A DNA stretch of 64,000 nucleotides from Hydrocarboniphaga sp. (GCF_028291725.1 NZ_JAQGNT010000098.1:23479-87478); one strand, 5' to 3'; numbered from the stretch's first letter, positions 8,837 to 18,073 are shown. The notes: generated by a model from the letters alone, not told the origin. Numbers and translations are program-made.

Positions 8837-8859
8837 CGAGCTACGCAATTTGTAGCTCG
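8837..8859. promoter_or_regulatory. Inverted repeat upstream of a sigma-54 promoter (candidate activator site)
   Basis: CGAGCTAC and GTAGCTCG form perfect 8-bp arms around a 7-bp spacer. The centre lies about 103 bp upstream of the -24 element at 8951, a normal distance for the enhancer of a sigma-54 activator. The activator encoded at 13859 is the obvious candidate, but no binding evidence exists. Confidence 0.45.
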
Positions 8860-8950
8860 CTACGAAAAGCGCGGCTCGCGGTCGCCCGGTTTTCCATTCG
8901 GCGCGCCCTAAAAGCTCTGTAAGCTGTTGTTTTTTCATGGGACAGATGCT

Positions 8951-8966
8951 TGGCACCGTCTTTGCC
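8951..8966 (+). promoter_or_regulatory. Sigma-54 (-24/-12) promoter
   Basis: TGGCACCGTCTTTGCC matches the RpoN consensus TGGCAC-N5-TTGC exactly in both boxes, with the correct 10-base gap between the GG and GC dinucleotides. Initiation would fall near 8977, giving a leader of about 25 bases before the GGAG ribosome-binding site and the ATG at 9002. The operon it precedes encodes its own sigma-54 activator, which supports the call. Confidence 0.75.
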
Positions 8967-9001
8967 ATTTCGTCATCCAGGCAAGCCTAGGAGCGAAATT
9001 G

Positions 9002-9778
9002 ATGCCGGATTCTTCAAGCCCTGATCCAAGCCGCGACCCAAGCCGCGTCACCACCGGCCATTTGAGCGCGCCGTCCATCGCGGGGCCGTGGATCGTGATC
9101 TGTGACTTCGACGGAACCATCTCCGACGTCGACGTCACCGACGCGCTGCTGGAGCGTTTTGCGCTTCCGGAATGGGAAGCAATCGAGTCCGAGTGGAAGG
9201 CGAGCCTGATCAGTGCCCGCGAATGCATGGCCCGCCAGGTGAAGCTGCTGCGCGTGACGCGGCCCGAGCTCGAAGCCTTTCTCGATACCATCGACATCGA
9301 CGCCGGATTTCGTCAGTTCATCCAGGAATGCCGCTCGCGGCGCCTGCCGGTGCGTGTGGTCAGCGACGGGCTCGACTGTGTCATCCGCAGCATTCTGCGG
9401 CGGCACAACCTCAGCCAGCTATCGGTGACCGCCAACCAGCTGATCACCACCGGCCGCAATACCTACGAGTTGCAGTTCCCGAACAGCCGGGTCGATTGCA
9501 CGGCCGCGAGTGGCACTTGCAAATGCGCCAACGCGGAGCAGGAGTCGCGTGACCGGCGGGTGCTGCTGATCGGCGATGGCCGCTCGGATTTCTGCCTGGC
9601 CCACAACGCTGATTTCGTCTTCTCGAAAAACAAGCTCAGCGAATATTGCGAAAGCATGGGCATCCCCCATCGCGATTTCAGCGGATTTTCCGACATGCCG
9701 TTTCTGTTGAGCGAGCTGCTCGATCATCCGCACCACCACGTACACCGCCAGCCCTTATCCTGGAGTCTTGATCGATGA
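9002..9778 (+). CDS. HAD-superfamily phosphatase (MtnX-like, subclass IB)
   Basis: The protein has 258 residues from the ATG at 9002, which follows AGGAG by eight bases; an in-frame start at 8927 would place the sigma-54 promoter inside the gene and is rejected. HAD motifs are all visible: DFDGT (nucleophile and acid), VVSDGLD (motif II Ser) and IGDGRSDFC (motif III metal ligands). MtnX and phosphoserine phosphatase share this layout and remove phosphate from small metabolites. A Cys-rich insert (CTAASGTCKCANAE) lies in the cap/core junction, unusual and possibly metal-binding. First gene of the sigma-54 operon; its stop overlaps the next ATG. Substrate unknown. Confidence 0.8.
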   Translation: MPDSSSPDPSRDPSRVTTGHLSAPSIAGPWIVICDFDGTISDVDVTDALLERFALPEWEAIESEWKASLISARECMARQVKLLRVTRPELEAFLDTIDIDAGFRQFIQECRSRRLPVRVVSDGLDCVIRSILRRHNLSQLSVTANQLITTGRNTYELQFPNSRVDCTAASGTCKCANAEQESRDRRVLLIGDGRSDFCLAHNADFVFSKNKLSEYCESMGIPHRDFSGFSDMPFLLSELLDHPHHHVHRQPLSWSLDR

Positions 9779-11178
9779 ACGAAGCATCCCTGCTTAGCGA
9801 CGAAGCGAAGTACTGTTCTTTTGGCGATACGGTGCATTATCTGAATCCGCCGAAAATCTTCGAGCGCTGCGATGGCTCCTATCTGTACGACGCCGAGGGA
9901 ACCCCGTTCCTTGATTTGCAGATGTGGTATTCGGCGGTCAACTTCGGTTACGCCAATCAGCGTCTGAACCATGCGCTGAAGCAGCAGATCGATACCCTGC
10001 CGCAGCTCGCATCGCAGTATCTGCATCGCGAGAAGATCGAGTTGGCGACGCGGATCGCCCAGCATTCCGAAAAGGCCTGGAACAGCAAGGGCCGGGTGCA
10101 CTTCAATGTCGGCGGCTCGCAGTCGGTCGAAGACTCGCTGAAGCTGGTGCGCAATGCCAGCAATGGCAAGAGCCTGATGTTCGCGTTCGAGGGCGGCTAT
10201 CACGGCCGCACGCTCGGGGCATCGGCGATCACGTCCTCGTATCGCTATCGCCGTCGTTATGGCCACTTCGGCGAGCGCGCACAGTTCATCCCGTTTCCGT
10301 ATCACTTCCGCGGGCCCAAGGGCATGAGCAAGGAGGAATACGGCAGCCACTGCGTGCGCCAGTTCGCGCGCCTGTTCGAGACCGAATACAACGGCGTCTG
10401 GGACCCGAAAACCGGCCAGGCCGAATACGCGGCGTTCTATGTCGAGCCGATCCAGGGCACCGGCGGCTACGTGATTCCGCCGATGAATTTCTTCAAGGAG
10501 CTTAAAGCAGTGCTCGACCAGCACGGCATCCTGCTGGTGGTCGACGAAATTCAGATGGGCTTCTATCGCACCGGCAAGCTATGGTCGATCGAGCATTTCG
10601 GCGTGACGCCCGACGTGCTGGTGTTCGGCAAGGCGCTGACCAACGGCCTGAATCCGCTGGCCGGCATCTGGGCCAAAGAAGCGCTGATCAACCCGACCGT
10701 GTTTCCGCCGGGCTCGACGCACTCCACGTTCGCCGCCAACCCGCTGGGTACCGCGGTGGGGCTCGAAGCGATGAAGATGATGGCCGAGCACGACTACGAG
10801 ACCATGGTGATGGAGCAGGGCGCGTACTTTCTCGATGGCCTGAAGCAATTGCAGAAGCGCTTCAGGATCATCGGCGATGTCGACGGCCTGGGCCTCGCGC
10901 TGCGTGCGGAGATTTGCGCCGAGGACGGCTTTACGCCCGACAAGGCGATGGTCGACCGGCTCGTCGACGAATGCATGAAGGGCGATCTGATCGGGCCCGG
11001 CGGCCGCAAGCACGGGCTGGTGCTCGACATCGGCGGCTACTACAAGAACGTCATCACCTTCGCGCCGTCGCTGCACATCACACGCGCCGAGATCGATCTG
11101 GGTCTGGAACTGCTGGCGCAGGCGCTATATCGCGTGACCAGGCCGGTTGCGAGTCTGCGCATGTCGGAACTCGCATGA
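9775..11178 (+). CDS. Class III PLP-dependent aminotransferase
   Basis: The 467-residue fold-type I enzyme shows the PLP-phosphate and ring contacts expected of class III transaminases: GGSQSVEDSLK (residues 113-123), FEGGYHGRT (138-146), Asp257 in VVDEIQMGF and the Schiff-base Lys286 in VFGKALTNG. Relatives act on omega-amino groups (GABA, ornithine, acetylornithine, diamines) or on amino alcohols and amino lipids. The ATG overlaps the phosphatase stop and the stop overlaps the hydrolase start, so three enzymes are translationally coupled and probably act on one pathway: dephosphorylation, amino transfer, ester or amide hydrolysis. The actual substrate is not deducible. Confidence 0.88.
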   Translation: MNEASLLSDEAKYCSFGDTVHYLNPPKIFERCDGSYLYDAEGTPFLDLQMWYSAVNFGYANQRLNHALKQQIDTLPQLASQYLHREKIELATRIAQHSEKAWNSKGRVHFNVGGSQSVEDSLKLVRNASNGKSLMFAFEGGYHGRTLGASAITSSYRYRRRYGHFGERAQFIPFPYHFRGPKGMSKEEYGSHCVRQFARLFETEYNGVWDPKTGQAEYAAFYVEPIQGTGGYVIPPMNFFKELKAVLDQHGILLVVDEIQMGFYRTGKLWSIEHFGVTPDVLVFGKALTNGLNPLAGIWAKEALINPTVFPPGSTHSTFAANPLGTAVGLEAMKMMAEHDYETMVMEQGAYFLDGLKQLQKRFRIIGDVDGLGLALRAEICAEDGFTPDKAMVDRLVDECMKGDLIGPGGRKHGLVLDIGGYYKNVITFAPSLHITRAEIDLGLELLAQALYRVTRPVASLRMSELA

Positions 11179-12032
11179 GCCAGCCTGCAGGGATCAGGGA
11201 TCACAGCTTCTTCTACGAAGGCGGCAACGTCGGCGTGCTGCTGATCCACGGTCTGACCGGAACGCCGGTCGAGATGCGCTATGTCGGCCGCGGATTGCAT
11301 AAATCCGGTTACACCGTCTACGGCGTGCAACTGCCCGGGCACTGCGGCACCGAGGACGATCTGGCGGCGACCGGCTGGAAGGACTGGTATCGCGGAGTCG
11401 AGCTTGCGCTGAACGCGCTGCTGACGAGGGTCGACAAGGTATTCATCGGCGGCCTGTCGATGGGCGCCGTGATGTCGCTGTACGCGGCGTCGCAGCACCC
11501 GGACAAGGTCAGCGGCCTGCTGCTGTACGGGCCGACGATCTGGTACGACGGCTGGAGCATCCCCTGGTATTCGATCCTGTGGAAGCCGCTGATCAATACG
11601 CCGATCGGCCGCAACTACCGCTTCATGGAGCGCCATCCCTACGGCATCAAGGACGAGCGTCTGCGCAAGCGCGTGGTGCAGAACATGCTGGCCGGCAACA
11701 GCGCCGACGCCGGCCTCGCCGGCATGCCGGCGTTCAGCGTGCGCCAGATGTGGGGCCTGGTCGACGAAGTCAAATGCCGCCTGCCGTCGATCCGCACGCC
11801 GGCCCTGGTGATGCACTCGCTCGAGGACGACGTCTGCAGCGTCAAGAACGCGCGCTATATCCAGAAGCGGATCGGCGGCGCGGTCGAGCTGCGGCTGTTG
11901 AACGACTGTTACCACATGATCACGGTCGATCGGCAACGCGATGTCGTGCTCGCCGACAGCATCGGCTTTCTGCAGGCGCAGGCGGTGCTCGGCCCGTGCG
12001 CGGCGGCAGGGCCTACAATGGCGACGGCCTGA
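11175..12032 (+). CDS. Alpha/beta hydrolase (carboxylesterase/lipase-like)
   Basis: The protein has 285 residues from the ATG at 11175, which overlaps the aminotransferase stop (ATGA). Features are the oxyanion HGLTGTPVEMRYVG, nucleophile elbow GGLSMGAV, catalytic Asp in VMHSLEDDVCS and His in DCYHMITVD. The pattern matches the Est30/monoglyceride-lipase branch, which cleaves short esters or monoacylglycerols. No signal peptide, so it acts in the cytoplasm with the two enzymes upstream. Substrate unknown. Confidence 0.82.
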   Translation: MSQPAGIRDHSFFYEGGNVGVLLIHGLTGTPVEMRYVGRGLHKSGYTVYGVQLPGHCGTEDDLAATGWKDWYRGVELALNALLTRVDKVFIGGLSMGAVMSLYAASQHPDKVSGLLLYGPTIWYDGWSIPWYSILWKPLINTPIGRNYRFMERHPYGIKDERLRKRVVQNMLAGNSADAGLAGMPAFSVRQMWGLVDEVKCRLPSIRTPALVMHSLEDDVCSVKNARYIQKRIGGAVELRLLNDCYHMITVDRQRDVVLADSIGFLQAQAVLGPCAAAGPTMATA

Positions 12033-12080
12033 CCGGCGCCCGGCCGGCTATCGAACCTGCGAATCCGAAAATTCCCGATC

Positions 12081-13859
12081 ATGGTTCCGACTGCAGACCT
12101 CGCATCGCCTCATCAAGCCGGCATTGCGGCGCCGCGGCTGCGGCGCCAGGGTTCGCTGCAGGCGCGGCTGCTGCTGGCGTATTTCCTGGTTGGCCTGCTG
12201 CCGATGTTCTTCGCTGCCGAGCTGGCCAGCCAGGTGGTAACCCGCGCGTTCGAGAGCAATCTGCGCGTCTGGTTGCGGCAAACCGCCAACTACTTTCTGG
12301 CGGCGGTCGCCGATTCGGAGCGCGAGGCCAACGATGTCGTCCAGGTGCTGGCGCGGCAGCCCGATATGCTGGGCAATCTGATCGACAACAAGCGGCTGCC
12401 CTTGCTGCTGGAACAGATGATCGCCGGCGAAGGCTACGATCTGCTGACCATTACCGACGATGCCGGGCGCATCGTGTTCAGCTCGTCGCCGATCCTCAGC
12501 TGGCGTCATCTGCGCCTGGGCCACGGCATTGGTTTTACCGAAATCACCAATCAAACGGGTACCCAGTTGATGGTCGCGGCGAGCGCCAGCTTCGACCACG
12601 AAGGACGGCAGTACCAGGTGATGCTCGGCTCCTGGCTGGACGAGAATTTCTTCGGCCATCTGAGCGAGATCACCTCGTTCGATTTTCGTCTTTACGGCCA
12701 ATCCGGCAGCGGCTTCAAGGAAATCTTCCGTTCGGCGAGCCAGGCGCACAGCGACCCGCAGCTGGGTCCGAAAGTCGTTGCGGCGGTGACTGGCCCTGAC
12801 GGCGAATACTTCGATCGGCACGTCGACAACGATGCGTTTACCGGTCTGTACCTGCCGCTGCGCAACGACGTTGGCAGTATCGAAGGCGTAGTGCTGTGCG
12901 GTTTGAGAAGCAGTCTTTCATCGACTCGCTGGATCACGCGCACCAGCGTATTCCTGATCATCTTCATCACCGGCATGCTGTTGTCGATGCTGGTGGGCTA
13001 TGTGATTTCCAAGCGGCTGACGCGTCCGCTGCGCTCGCTGACGGCCAGCGTCAGCGCGGTCACCGCCGGCAACTACGGCAGCCGCGTGCAGGTCGAGGGC
13101 AATGACGAAGTCGCGGAGCTGGCCAGCGTGTTCAACGGCATGGCGCAGCGTCTGGAACAGCTCAACGAGCTGGAGATCCAGCTGCGCCGGCAGGATCGCC
13201 TGTCGGCCCTGGGCCTGGCGGCGGCCGGCATCGCGCACGAAGTGCGCAATCCGCTCGGCACCATTTCCACATCGGCCGAGCTGATCCGCAACCGCTACGC
13301 ACTCGCCGAACGCGACCAGAAGCTGATCGACAACGTCGTCGGCGAAGTCAGGCGCATCGATCGCCTGATCGGCGATTTTCTGACTTTCGCCAAGCCCGAG
13401 CCGATGCGGCGCGCGCCGATCCGACCGTCGGAGATCGTCGCCCAGGTCGCGCACGTGCACGCGCCCGAACTGTCGCGCCGCAACGTGGTGCTCGACGTCG
13501 TCGACGAAACCTCGGCCGCGCTCGTCGACGGCGACGCCGACGCGCTGTATCAGGCAGTGCTCAACGTGGTGCTGAACGCGGCCGACGCGATGCCGCACGG
13601 CGGCCGCCTGCTGATCGTGTCGAGCATCGTCGGCCAGGAGCTGACGATCCGCTTTGCCGACAACGGCAGCGGAATCCCCGAGGATGTCATCGACCGCATC
13701 TTCGATCCCTTCTACACCACCAAGACCCACGGCAGCGGTCTTGGGCTGGCCAAGGTTCGCAGCGTGCTCGAGGCGCACCAGGGCCGTGTCGAATGCTGGA
13801 ACGTCGACCGCGGCGGCGCGGTCTTCGAGTTCACGATTCCATTGGCGAAGCAGCCCTGA
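12081..13859 (+). CDS. NtrB/ZraS-like membrane sensor histidine kinase
   Basis: The protein has 592 residues: membrane helix at residues about 29-48, a long periplasmic sensor region to about 284 (probably a double Cache fold), second helix about 288-310, HAMP linker to about 365, then the phosphoacceptor His386 in AGIAHEVRNPLGTIS and an ATPase domain with NVVLNAADAM (N box), DNGSGIP, FYTTKTHGSGLGL. The HEVRNPLG form is typical of kinases that partner NtrC-type activators, which is exactly what the next gene encodes, with a 1-base overlap. It starts 48 bp after the hydrolase, so it is likely part of the same sigma-54 transcript. Confidence 0.9.
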   Translation: MVPTADLASPHQAGIAAPRLRRQGSLQARLLLAYFLVGLLPMFFAAELASQVVTRAFESNLRVWLRQTANYFLAAVADSEREANDVVQVLARQPDMLGNLIDNKRLPLLLEQMIAGEGYDLLTITDDAGRIVFSSSPILSWRHLRLGHGIGFTEITNQTGTQLMVAASASFDHEGRQYQVMLGSWLDENFFGHLSEITSFDFRLYGQSGSGFKEIFRSASQAHSDPQLGPKVVAAVTGPDGEYFDRHVDNDAFTGLYLPLRNDVGSIEGVVLCGLRSSLSSTRWITRTSVFLIIFITGMLLSMLVGYVISKRLTRPLRSLTASVSAVTAGNYGSRVQVEGNDEVAELASVFNGMAQRLEQLNELEIQLRRQDRLSALGLAAAGIAHEVRNPLGTISTSAELIRNRYALAERDQKLIDNVVGEVRRIDRLIGDFLTFAKPEPMRRAPIRPSEIVAQVAHVHAPELSRRNVVLDVVDETSAALVDGDADALYQAVLNVVLNAADAMPHGGRLLIVSSIVGQELTIRFADNGSGIPEDVIDRIFDPFYTTKTHGSGLGLAKVRSVLEAHQGRVECWNVDRGGAVFEFTIPLAKQP

Positions 13860-15247
13860 TGGCCGCAGCGCATACGATCCTGGTGGTGGACGACGAGCCG
13901 CGCTTGCGCGAGGTGATCGCATCGGCGCTGGAGGATCTCGGCTATCGCACGGTGATTGCGGAATCCGGAGAGGCCGCGATCAGGCTGATCGAGACCGAAG
14001 ACATTGATCTGGTACTGACCGACCTGCGCATGCCGCAGATGGACGGCCGCGAGCTGATGCATCAGGTACGGCGCAACTGGCCGGGCATGCCGATCGTCGT
14101 CATGACCGCGTACAGCACGGTCAAGGACGCGGTGCAGATGATCAAGGACGGTGCCTTCGATTACGTCAGCAAGCCGTTCGAGATCGACGAGCTGTCGGCG
14201 ACCATCGCCAACGCGCTGCGGCTGTACGAAGCCCTGCGCGACAACCTGCGGCTACGCAAAGAGCTGGAAGGCCGCTATCGCTTCGACAGCCTGATCGGCT
14301 CCAGCCCGCCGTTCCGGCGCGTGATCGAAGCCATCGGCGAGGTCTGCGAAAGCCGCGCGAACGTGCTGCTGACCGGTGAAAGCGGCACCGGCAAGGAAGT
14401 CGCCGCACGCGCGATCCATTTCAACAGTGCCAGGCGCGCCGGCCCGTTCGTCGCGATCAACTGCGCGGCGATTCCCGAGGGCCTGCTCGAGAGCGAGCTG
14501 TTCGGGCATGTCAAGGGCGCGTTCACCGGCGCCGTCAGCGCCAGGCCCGGTCGCTTCGTGCAGGCCGATGGCGGCACCATCTTTCTCGACGAGATCGGCG
14601 ATATGCCGATCGCGATCCAGGCCAAGATTCTGCGCGTGTTGCAGGACCGCACGGTCGAGGCGGTCGGCGGGACACACAGCAGGCTGGTCGACGTGCGCAT
14701 CGTCGCCGCCACCAACAAGAACCTGCGCGAATCGGTGCGCAATGGCAGCTTCCGCAACGACCTGTATTACCGCTTGAACGTATTCCCGATCGAGCTTCCG
14801 CCGCTGCGCGAGCGGCGCGACGATGTCGCGCTGCTGGTCCGGCATTTTCTGCAGGAGATGGCAAAGACTTCGGACCGGCCGATGCCCGATTTTACGCCGG
14901 CGGCGCTGAAGCTGATGGAAGCCTACGAATGGCCGGGCAATATTCGCGAGCTGCAGAACTGTGTCGAGCGCGCCGTCATCGTCGCCAAGAACGGCCGCGT
15001 CGAAGTCGGCGATCTTTCCCATGACTTGCATTTTCCGGCGATGAAGAACGCTCGCGAATCGAACTCGATACCGGGGGACCTGGACGCCGAGCTGGAGCGC
15101 ATCGAAAGGCGCTTCGTTCTCGACGCGCTGCAGAGAACTCATGGTGTACAGGTTCAGGCGGCCGAGATACTCGGCATCACCGAACGCAGCCTGTGGCATC
15201 GCGTCAAGAAACTCGGCATCAACATCGTCAAACGCACGGCGCCCTAG
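13859..15247 (+). CDS. Sigma-54-dependent response regulator (NtrC family)
   Basis: The protein has 462 residues: receiver domain with Asp55 in LTDLRMP and Lys105, AAA+ domain with Walker A GESGTGKE (173-180), the sigma-54 contact loop GAFTGA (220-225), Walker B GGTIFLDEIGDMP, and a C-terminal Fis-type helix-turn-helix ending ITERSLWHRVKKLGI. The ATG overlaps the kinase stop by one base. It should remodel RNA polymerase-sigma-54; the only clear -24/-12 promoter I found is at 8951 in front of its own operon, so autogenous control is the simplest model. Confidence 0.93.
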   Translation: MAAAHTILVVDDEPRLREVIASALEDLGYRTVIAESGEAAIRLIETEDIDLVLTDLRMPQMDGRELMHQVRRNWPGMPIVVMTAYSTVKDAVQMIKDGAFDYVSKPFEIDELSATIANALRLYEALRDNLRLRKELEGRYRFDSLIGSSPPFRRVIEAIGEVCESRANVLLTGESGTGKEVAARAIHFNSARRAGPFVAINCAAIPEGLLESELFGHVKGAFTGAVSARPGRFVQADGGTIFLDEIGDMPIAIQAKILRVLQDRTVEAVGGTHSRLVDVRIVAATNKNLRESVRNGSFRNDLYYRLNVFPIELPPLRERRDDVALLVRHFLQEMAKTSDRPMPDFTPAALKLMEAYEWPGNIRELQNCVERAVIVAKNGRVEVGDLSHDLHFPAMKNARESNSIPGDLDAELERIERRFVLDALQRTHGVQVQAAEILGITERSLWHRVKKLGINIVKRTAP

Positions 15248-15409
15248 TAGTCCGTTTCACCAAAACCATGACAAATTCGCTTGGTCTTTTCGCGCCTGCC
15301 GTTGTTGCAGCTCGTCGCCATAGTCACCACTATGCCTCCTCGCCGCGCCTAGGCAGTCGCGAAAATCCCGGCGCGCCTTTGTCATGGTTTTGGTGAAACG
15401 AACTACTAG
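15244..15409. repeat. Long palindromic element with 32-bp terminal inverted repeats
   Basis: The arms at 15244-15275 and 15378-15409 are complementary over 32 bases with one mismatch (core TTTCACCAAAACCATGACAA). The 100-bp interior is itself partly palindromic, with CATAGT and ACTATG around a 4-bp loop at the centre and ragged pairing of GCGCC-rich stretches. The activator's TAG stop lies inside the left arm. It contains no gene. It may be a MITE-like element and would also act as a strong transcription terminator between the sigma-54 operon and the methyltransferase gene. Confidence 0.75.
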
Positions 15410-15440
15410 TGTCATCGATCGACACGAGCAGAGGGCCGTC

Positions 15441-16697
15441 ATGGAAAGTTTGCTGAAGTCCGCGTTGTCCGGCCTGGTCGTCCGCGGCGCGCTCGAGCTG
15501 CAGACTGCCAGCGGCAAGCGCTGGTTGTTCGGCAATGGTTCGGAGCCGGAGATCGGCGTTCGCTTCGTCGACGCGGCGGCGCAGCGCGCCTTTCTGTTCG
15601 ACCCGGAGCTGAAACTCGGCGAGCTGTTCATGGACCAGCGCCTGCTGGTGGAACGGGGCTCGATCTACGATTTCCTGTACCTGCTGCTGGACAACGCGCG
15701 GGACTCTGCGCCGAGTCCGCTGCTGGCTGCGATCGACCGCCTGCGGTTCGCCACGCGGCGCTGGCGCCAGCGCAACGATCCGCGTCGCGCGCTGCGCAAC
15801 GTCGCCCATCACTACGACCTGGGCGAGCCGCTCTACGATCTGTTCCTGGATTCGGACCGGCAATATTCCTGCGCGTATTTCGAGACGCCGGAGCAGAGCC
15901 TGGAAGATGCGCAGCTGGCAAAAAAGCGGCATATCGCCGCCAAACTGCGCGTCGGGCCCGGTGACAAGGTGCTCGACATCGGTTGCGGCTGGGGCGGCCT
16001 GGCGATGTATCTGGCCGAAGTGGCAGGCGCCGATCAGGTGCTCGGCATCACGCTGTCGAAAGAACAGAGAGCCACGGCCGAAGCCCGTGCCGCCGAACGC
16101 GGCCTGGGCCGGCAAGTGGTTTTCTCGTTGACCGACTATCGTCATCAGGACGGTGAGTTCGACCGCATCGTGTCGGTGGGCATGTTCGAGCATGTCGGCC
16201 TCGGCTACTACGACACTTATTTTCGAAACTGCCGCCGGCTGCTGCGTGACGACGGCCTGATGCTGCTGCATACGATCGGCTGCTCGGGTCCGCCGTCGCA
16301 TGCCAATCCCTGGCTGGACCGATACATTTTCCCCGGCGGCTATCTGCCGACACTGTCCGAGATGATGCCGGCGATCGAACGCGCCGGCCTGATCGTCACC
16401 GACATCGAGGTTCTGCGGCTGCATTACGCGAGCACGCTGCGTGCCTGGCGCGAGCGCTTCATGGCGCGCCGCGCCGAGGCGGCCAGGCTTTACGACGAGC
16501 GCTTCTGCAGGATGTGGGAATTCTATCTGGCGTTCTGCGAGGCGGCGTTCCGCTGCGAGGACGTGGTCGTGTTCCAGCTGCAGCTTGCGACTCGCAACGA
16601 CTCGGTGCCGCTGACCCGGCATTACATCGCCGAGCGCGAGCAAGCGCTCAAAACAGAAGAGCAGCGGCGGCGGGCGTCGTCGAGCAATGTCCCGTGA
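15441..16697 (+). CDS. cfa: Cyclopropane-fatty-acyl-phospholipid synthase family methyltransferase
   Basis: The protein has 418 residues from the ATG at 15441. The CFA-synthase pattern is clear: an N-terminal segment (MDQRLLVERGSIYDFL), substrate-side motif NVAHHYDLGEPLYDLFLDSDRQYSCAYF, SAM-binding VLDIGCGWGGLAM, GITLSKEQ, SVGMFEHVG and a C-terminal YLAFCEAAFR. Such enzymes add a methylene group from SAM to unsaturated acyl chains of membrane phospholipids. Many genomes carry several paralogs with unclear substrates, so this may not be the housekeeping copy. It lies just downstream of a palindrome and ends one base before the convergent glycosyltransferase. Confidence 0.85.
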   Translation: MESLLKSALSGLVVRGALELQTASGKRWLFGNGSEPEIGVRFVDAAAQRAFLFDPELKLGELFMDQRLLVERGSIYDFLYLLLDNARDSAPSPLLAAIDRLRFATRRWRQRNDPRRALRNVAHHYDLGEPLYDLFLDSDRQYSCAYFETPEQSLEDAQLAKKRHIAAKLRVGPGDKVLDIGCGWGGLAMYLAEVAGADQVLGITLSKEQRATAEARAAERGLGRQVVFSLTDYRHQDGEFDRIVSVGMFEHVGLGYYDTYFRNCRRLLRDDGLMLLHTIGCSGPPSHANPWLDRYIFPGGYLPTLSEMMPAIERAGLIVTDIEVLRLHYASTLRAWRERFMARRAEAARLYDERFCRMWEFYLAFCEAAFRCEDVVVFQLQLATRNDSVPLTRHYIAEREQALKTEEQRRRASSSNVP

Positions 16698-17948
16698 TCA
16701 GCCGGCGAGGGCGCCGCGGTAAGCGGCCAGCATGCGCTCGACCATTGCGTCGTCGGTGAATCGCGACAGGTAATAGCGCCGCGCCGCCTGCCCCAGGCGA
16801 GCGGCAAAGTCGGGATCGGCCAGCAGGCGCCCTACTGCGGCCGCAAGACTCCCGGAGTCGTTCGGCGGCACCAGTAGGCCGGTCTGGCCATCGAGCACGA
16901 TCTCAGGAATGCCATCGACGGCGGCGGCGACGATCGGCCGCTCCAGCGCGCTGGCTTCGAGCAGGGACAAGCCCAGAGGCTCGCGTGTCGAGGGTTGCAG
17001 GAACACGTCGAATGTCGAGCAGAGCGTCGTTGCATCATCGCGTTGCCCTAGAAACACCACGCGCGATTGCAACTCCAAAGCCTGAACCTGTGCATGCACG
17101 GCGGCGCCGTGTGCGGTGCGGTCGTCACCCACCAGCACCAGGCGCACCGGGAGATCACGCAGGCGATGCAGCGCGTCGACCGCGACGCCATGGCCTTTTT
17201 TGGCGACGAAGCGCCCGACCATGCCGAGTATCCGTTCGTCCGGGCCAAGTCCGAGTTGCTGGCGAAGCCGGCAGCGCAACTCCGGCGCCGGCAGGCCGGG
17301 GTCCTGTATGCCGGGATAAAGCGGGCCGTGAATCTGCGTGTGGTAACCGCTGGCGATCAGCGAATCGGCGACCGCCGCGGATACCGGAAAGATGCTCCGG
17401 GCGCCGCGCAACCACGGCCCCTTGACCGTGGAGTGCGCGCTGCCGACGGCGGTGATGCCGGCCCAGGAACCGGCCCAGACCGCGTAACGGGTGCCGCGCA
17501 TCGCATGCCCGTGCACCAGGTCCGCGTCGATCCGGCGCAGGTAGGAGCACAGTCGGAACGTGGATCTGAAGTCGTACATCGCCATCATCGGCACATGCAC
17601 CTGCGGCAGGCCCGCGCGCGACAGCTGCTCTCCGATCCAGCTGTCGCGCGGGCCGGCGAAGTGCGGGTCGTGGCCGGCGCGCGCCAGCGCCAGCATCAGC
17701 GTCAGCACATGCCGCTCGATTCCGCCCAGACCGTGGCTGTGCATGACCATCACCGGTCTCAAGGAGCCGCGATCAAGCCCGGTCTTCGCTAGTGCCGGCT
17801 GCGGCGGCGCCTCGCCGACTCGCCCGAACAAGGCCGGGCTCAACGCGGCGGCATCGCCGCGATTGATCGTCTGGCCCTGCGGATTCTGGAGTTCCATGGC
17901 ACCGGCTCGAAGACGCGCATCTCCCGAGCCCATGGTGGCTTCGAACAA
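16698..17948 (-). CDS. GT4-family glycosyltransferase
   Basis: The protein has 416 residues with a GT-B fold. The acceptor-binding half contains MVMHSHGLGGIERHVL, and the donor half contains GMVGRFVAKKGHGVAVDAL and the E-X7-E motif (REPLGLSLLEASALERPIVAA) that contacts the nucleotide sugar. About 60 disordered residues precede the first strand, so translation may begin further in. No membrane segment is present. Probably builds a surface polysaccharide or glycolipid; no other sugar genes are nearby to specify which. Confidence 0.85.
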   Translation of the reverse strand: MFEATMGSGDARLRAGAMELQNPQGQTINRGDAAALSPALFGRVGEAPPQPALAKTGLDRGSLRPVMVMHSHGLGGIERHVLTLMLALARAGHDPHFAGPRDSWIGEQLSRAGLPQVHVPMMAMYDFRSTFRLCSYLRRIDADLVHGHAMRGTRYAVWAGSWAGITAVGSAHSTVKGPWLRGARSIFPVSAAVADSLIASGYHTQIHGPLYPGIQDPGLPAPELRCRLRQQLGLGPDERILGMVGRFVAKKGHGVAVDALHRLRDLPVRLVLVGDDRTAHGAAVHAQVQALELQSRVVFLGQRDDATTLCSTFDVFLQPSTREPLGLSLLEASALERPIVAAAVDGIPEIVLDGQTGLLVPPNDSGSLAAAVGRLLADPDFAARLGQAARRYYLSRFTDDAMVERMLAAYRGALAG

Positions 17949-18073
17949 TTAGCCCAGAGTTAGGGTCTGTATGATCGGCGCGCCTCAGCCGGTGCTAAGT
18001 CGGCCGCTATAGCCTGGTACGCGCGCCAATGTCGGCGCGCTACTTTCTCGTCACACTGCGGAGGTGGGTACGC

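Noticed and set aside
8927..9001. Longer N-terminus for the HAD phosphatase
   Set aside because: It would cover the -24/-12 promoter; the ATG at 9002 has a good ribosome-binding site and a normal length.
15244..15409. Insertion sequence
   Set aside because: Terminal inverted repeats are striking but the 100-bp interior encodes no transposase; kept as a repeat.
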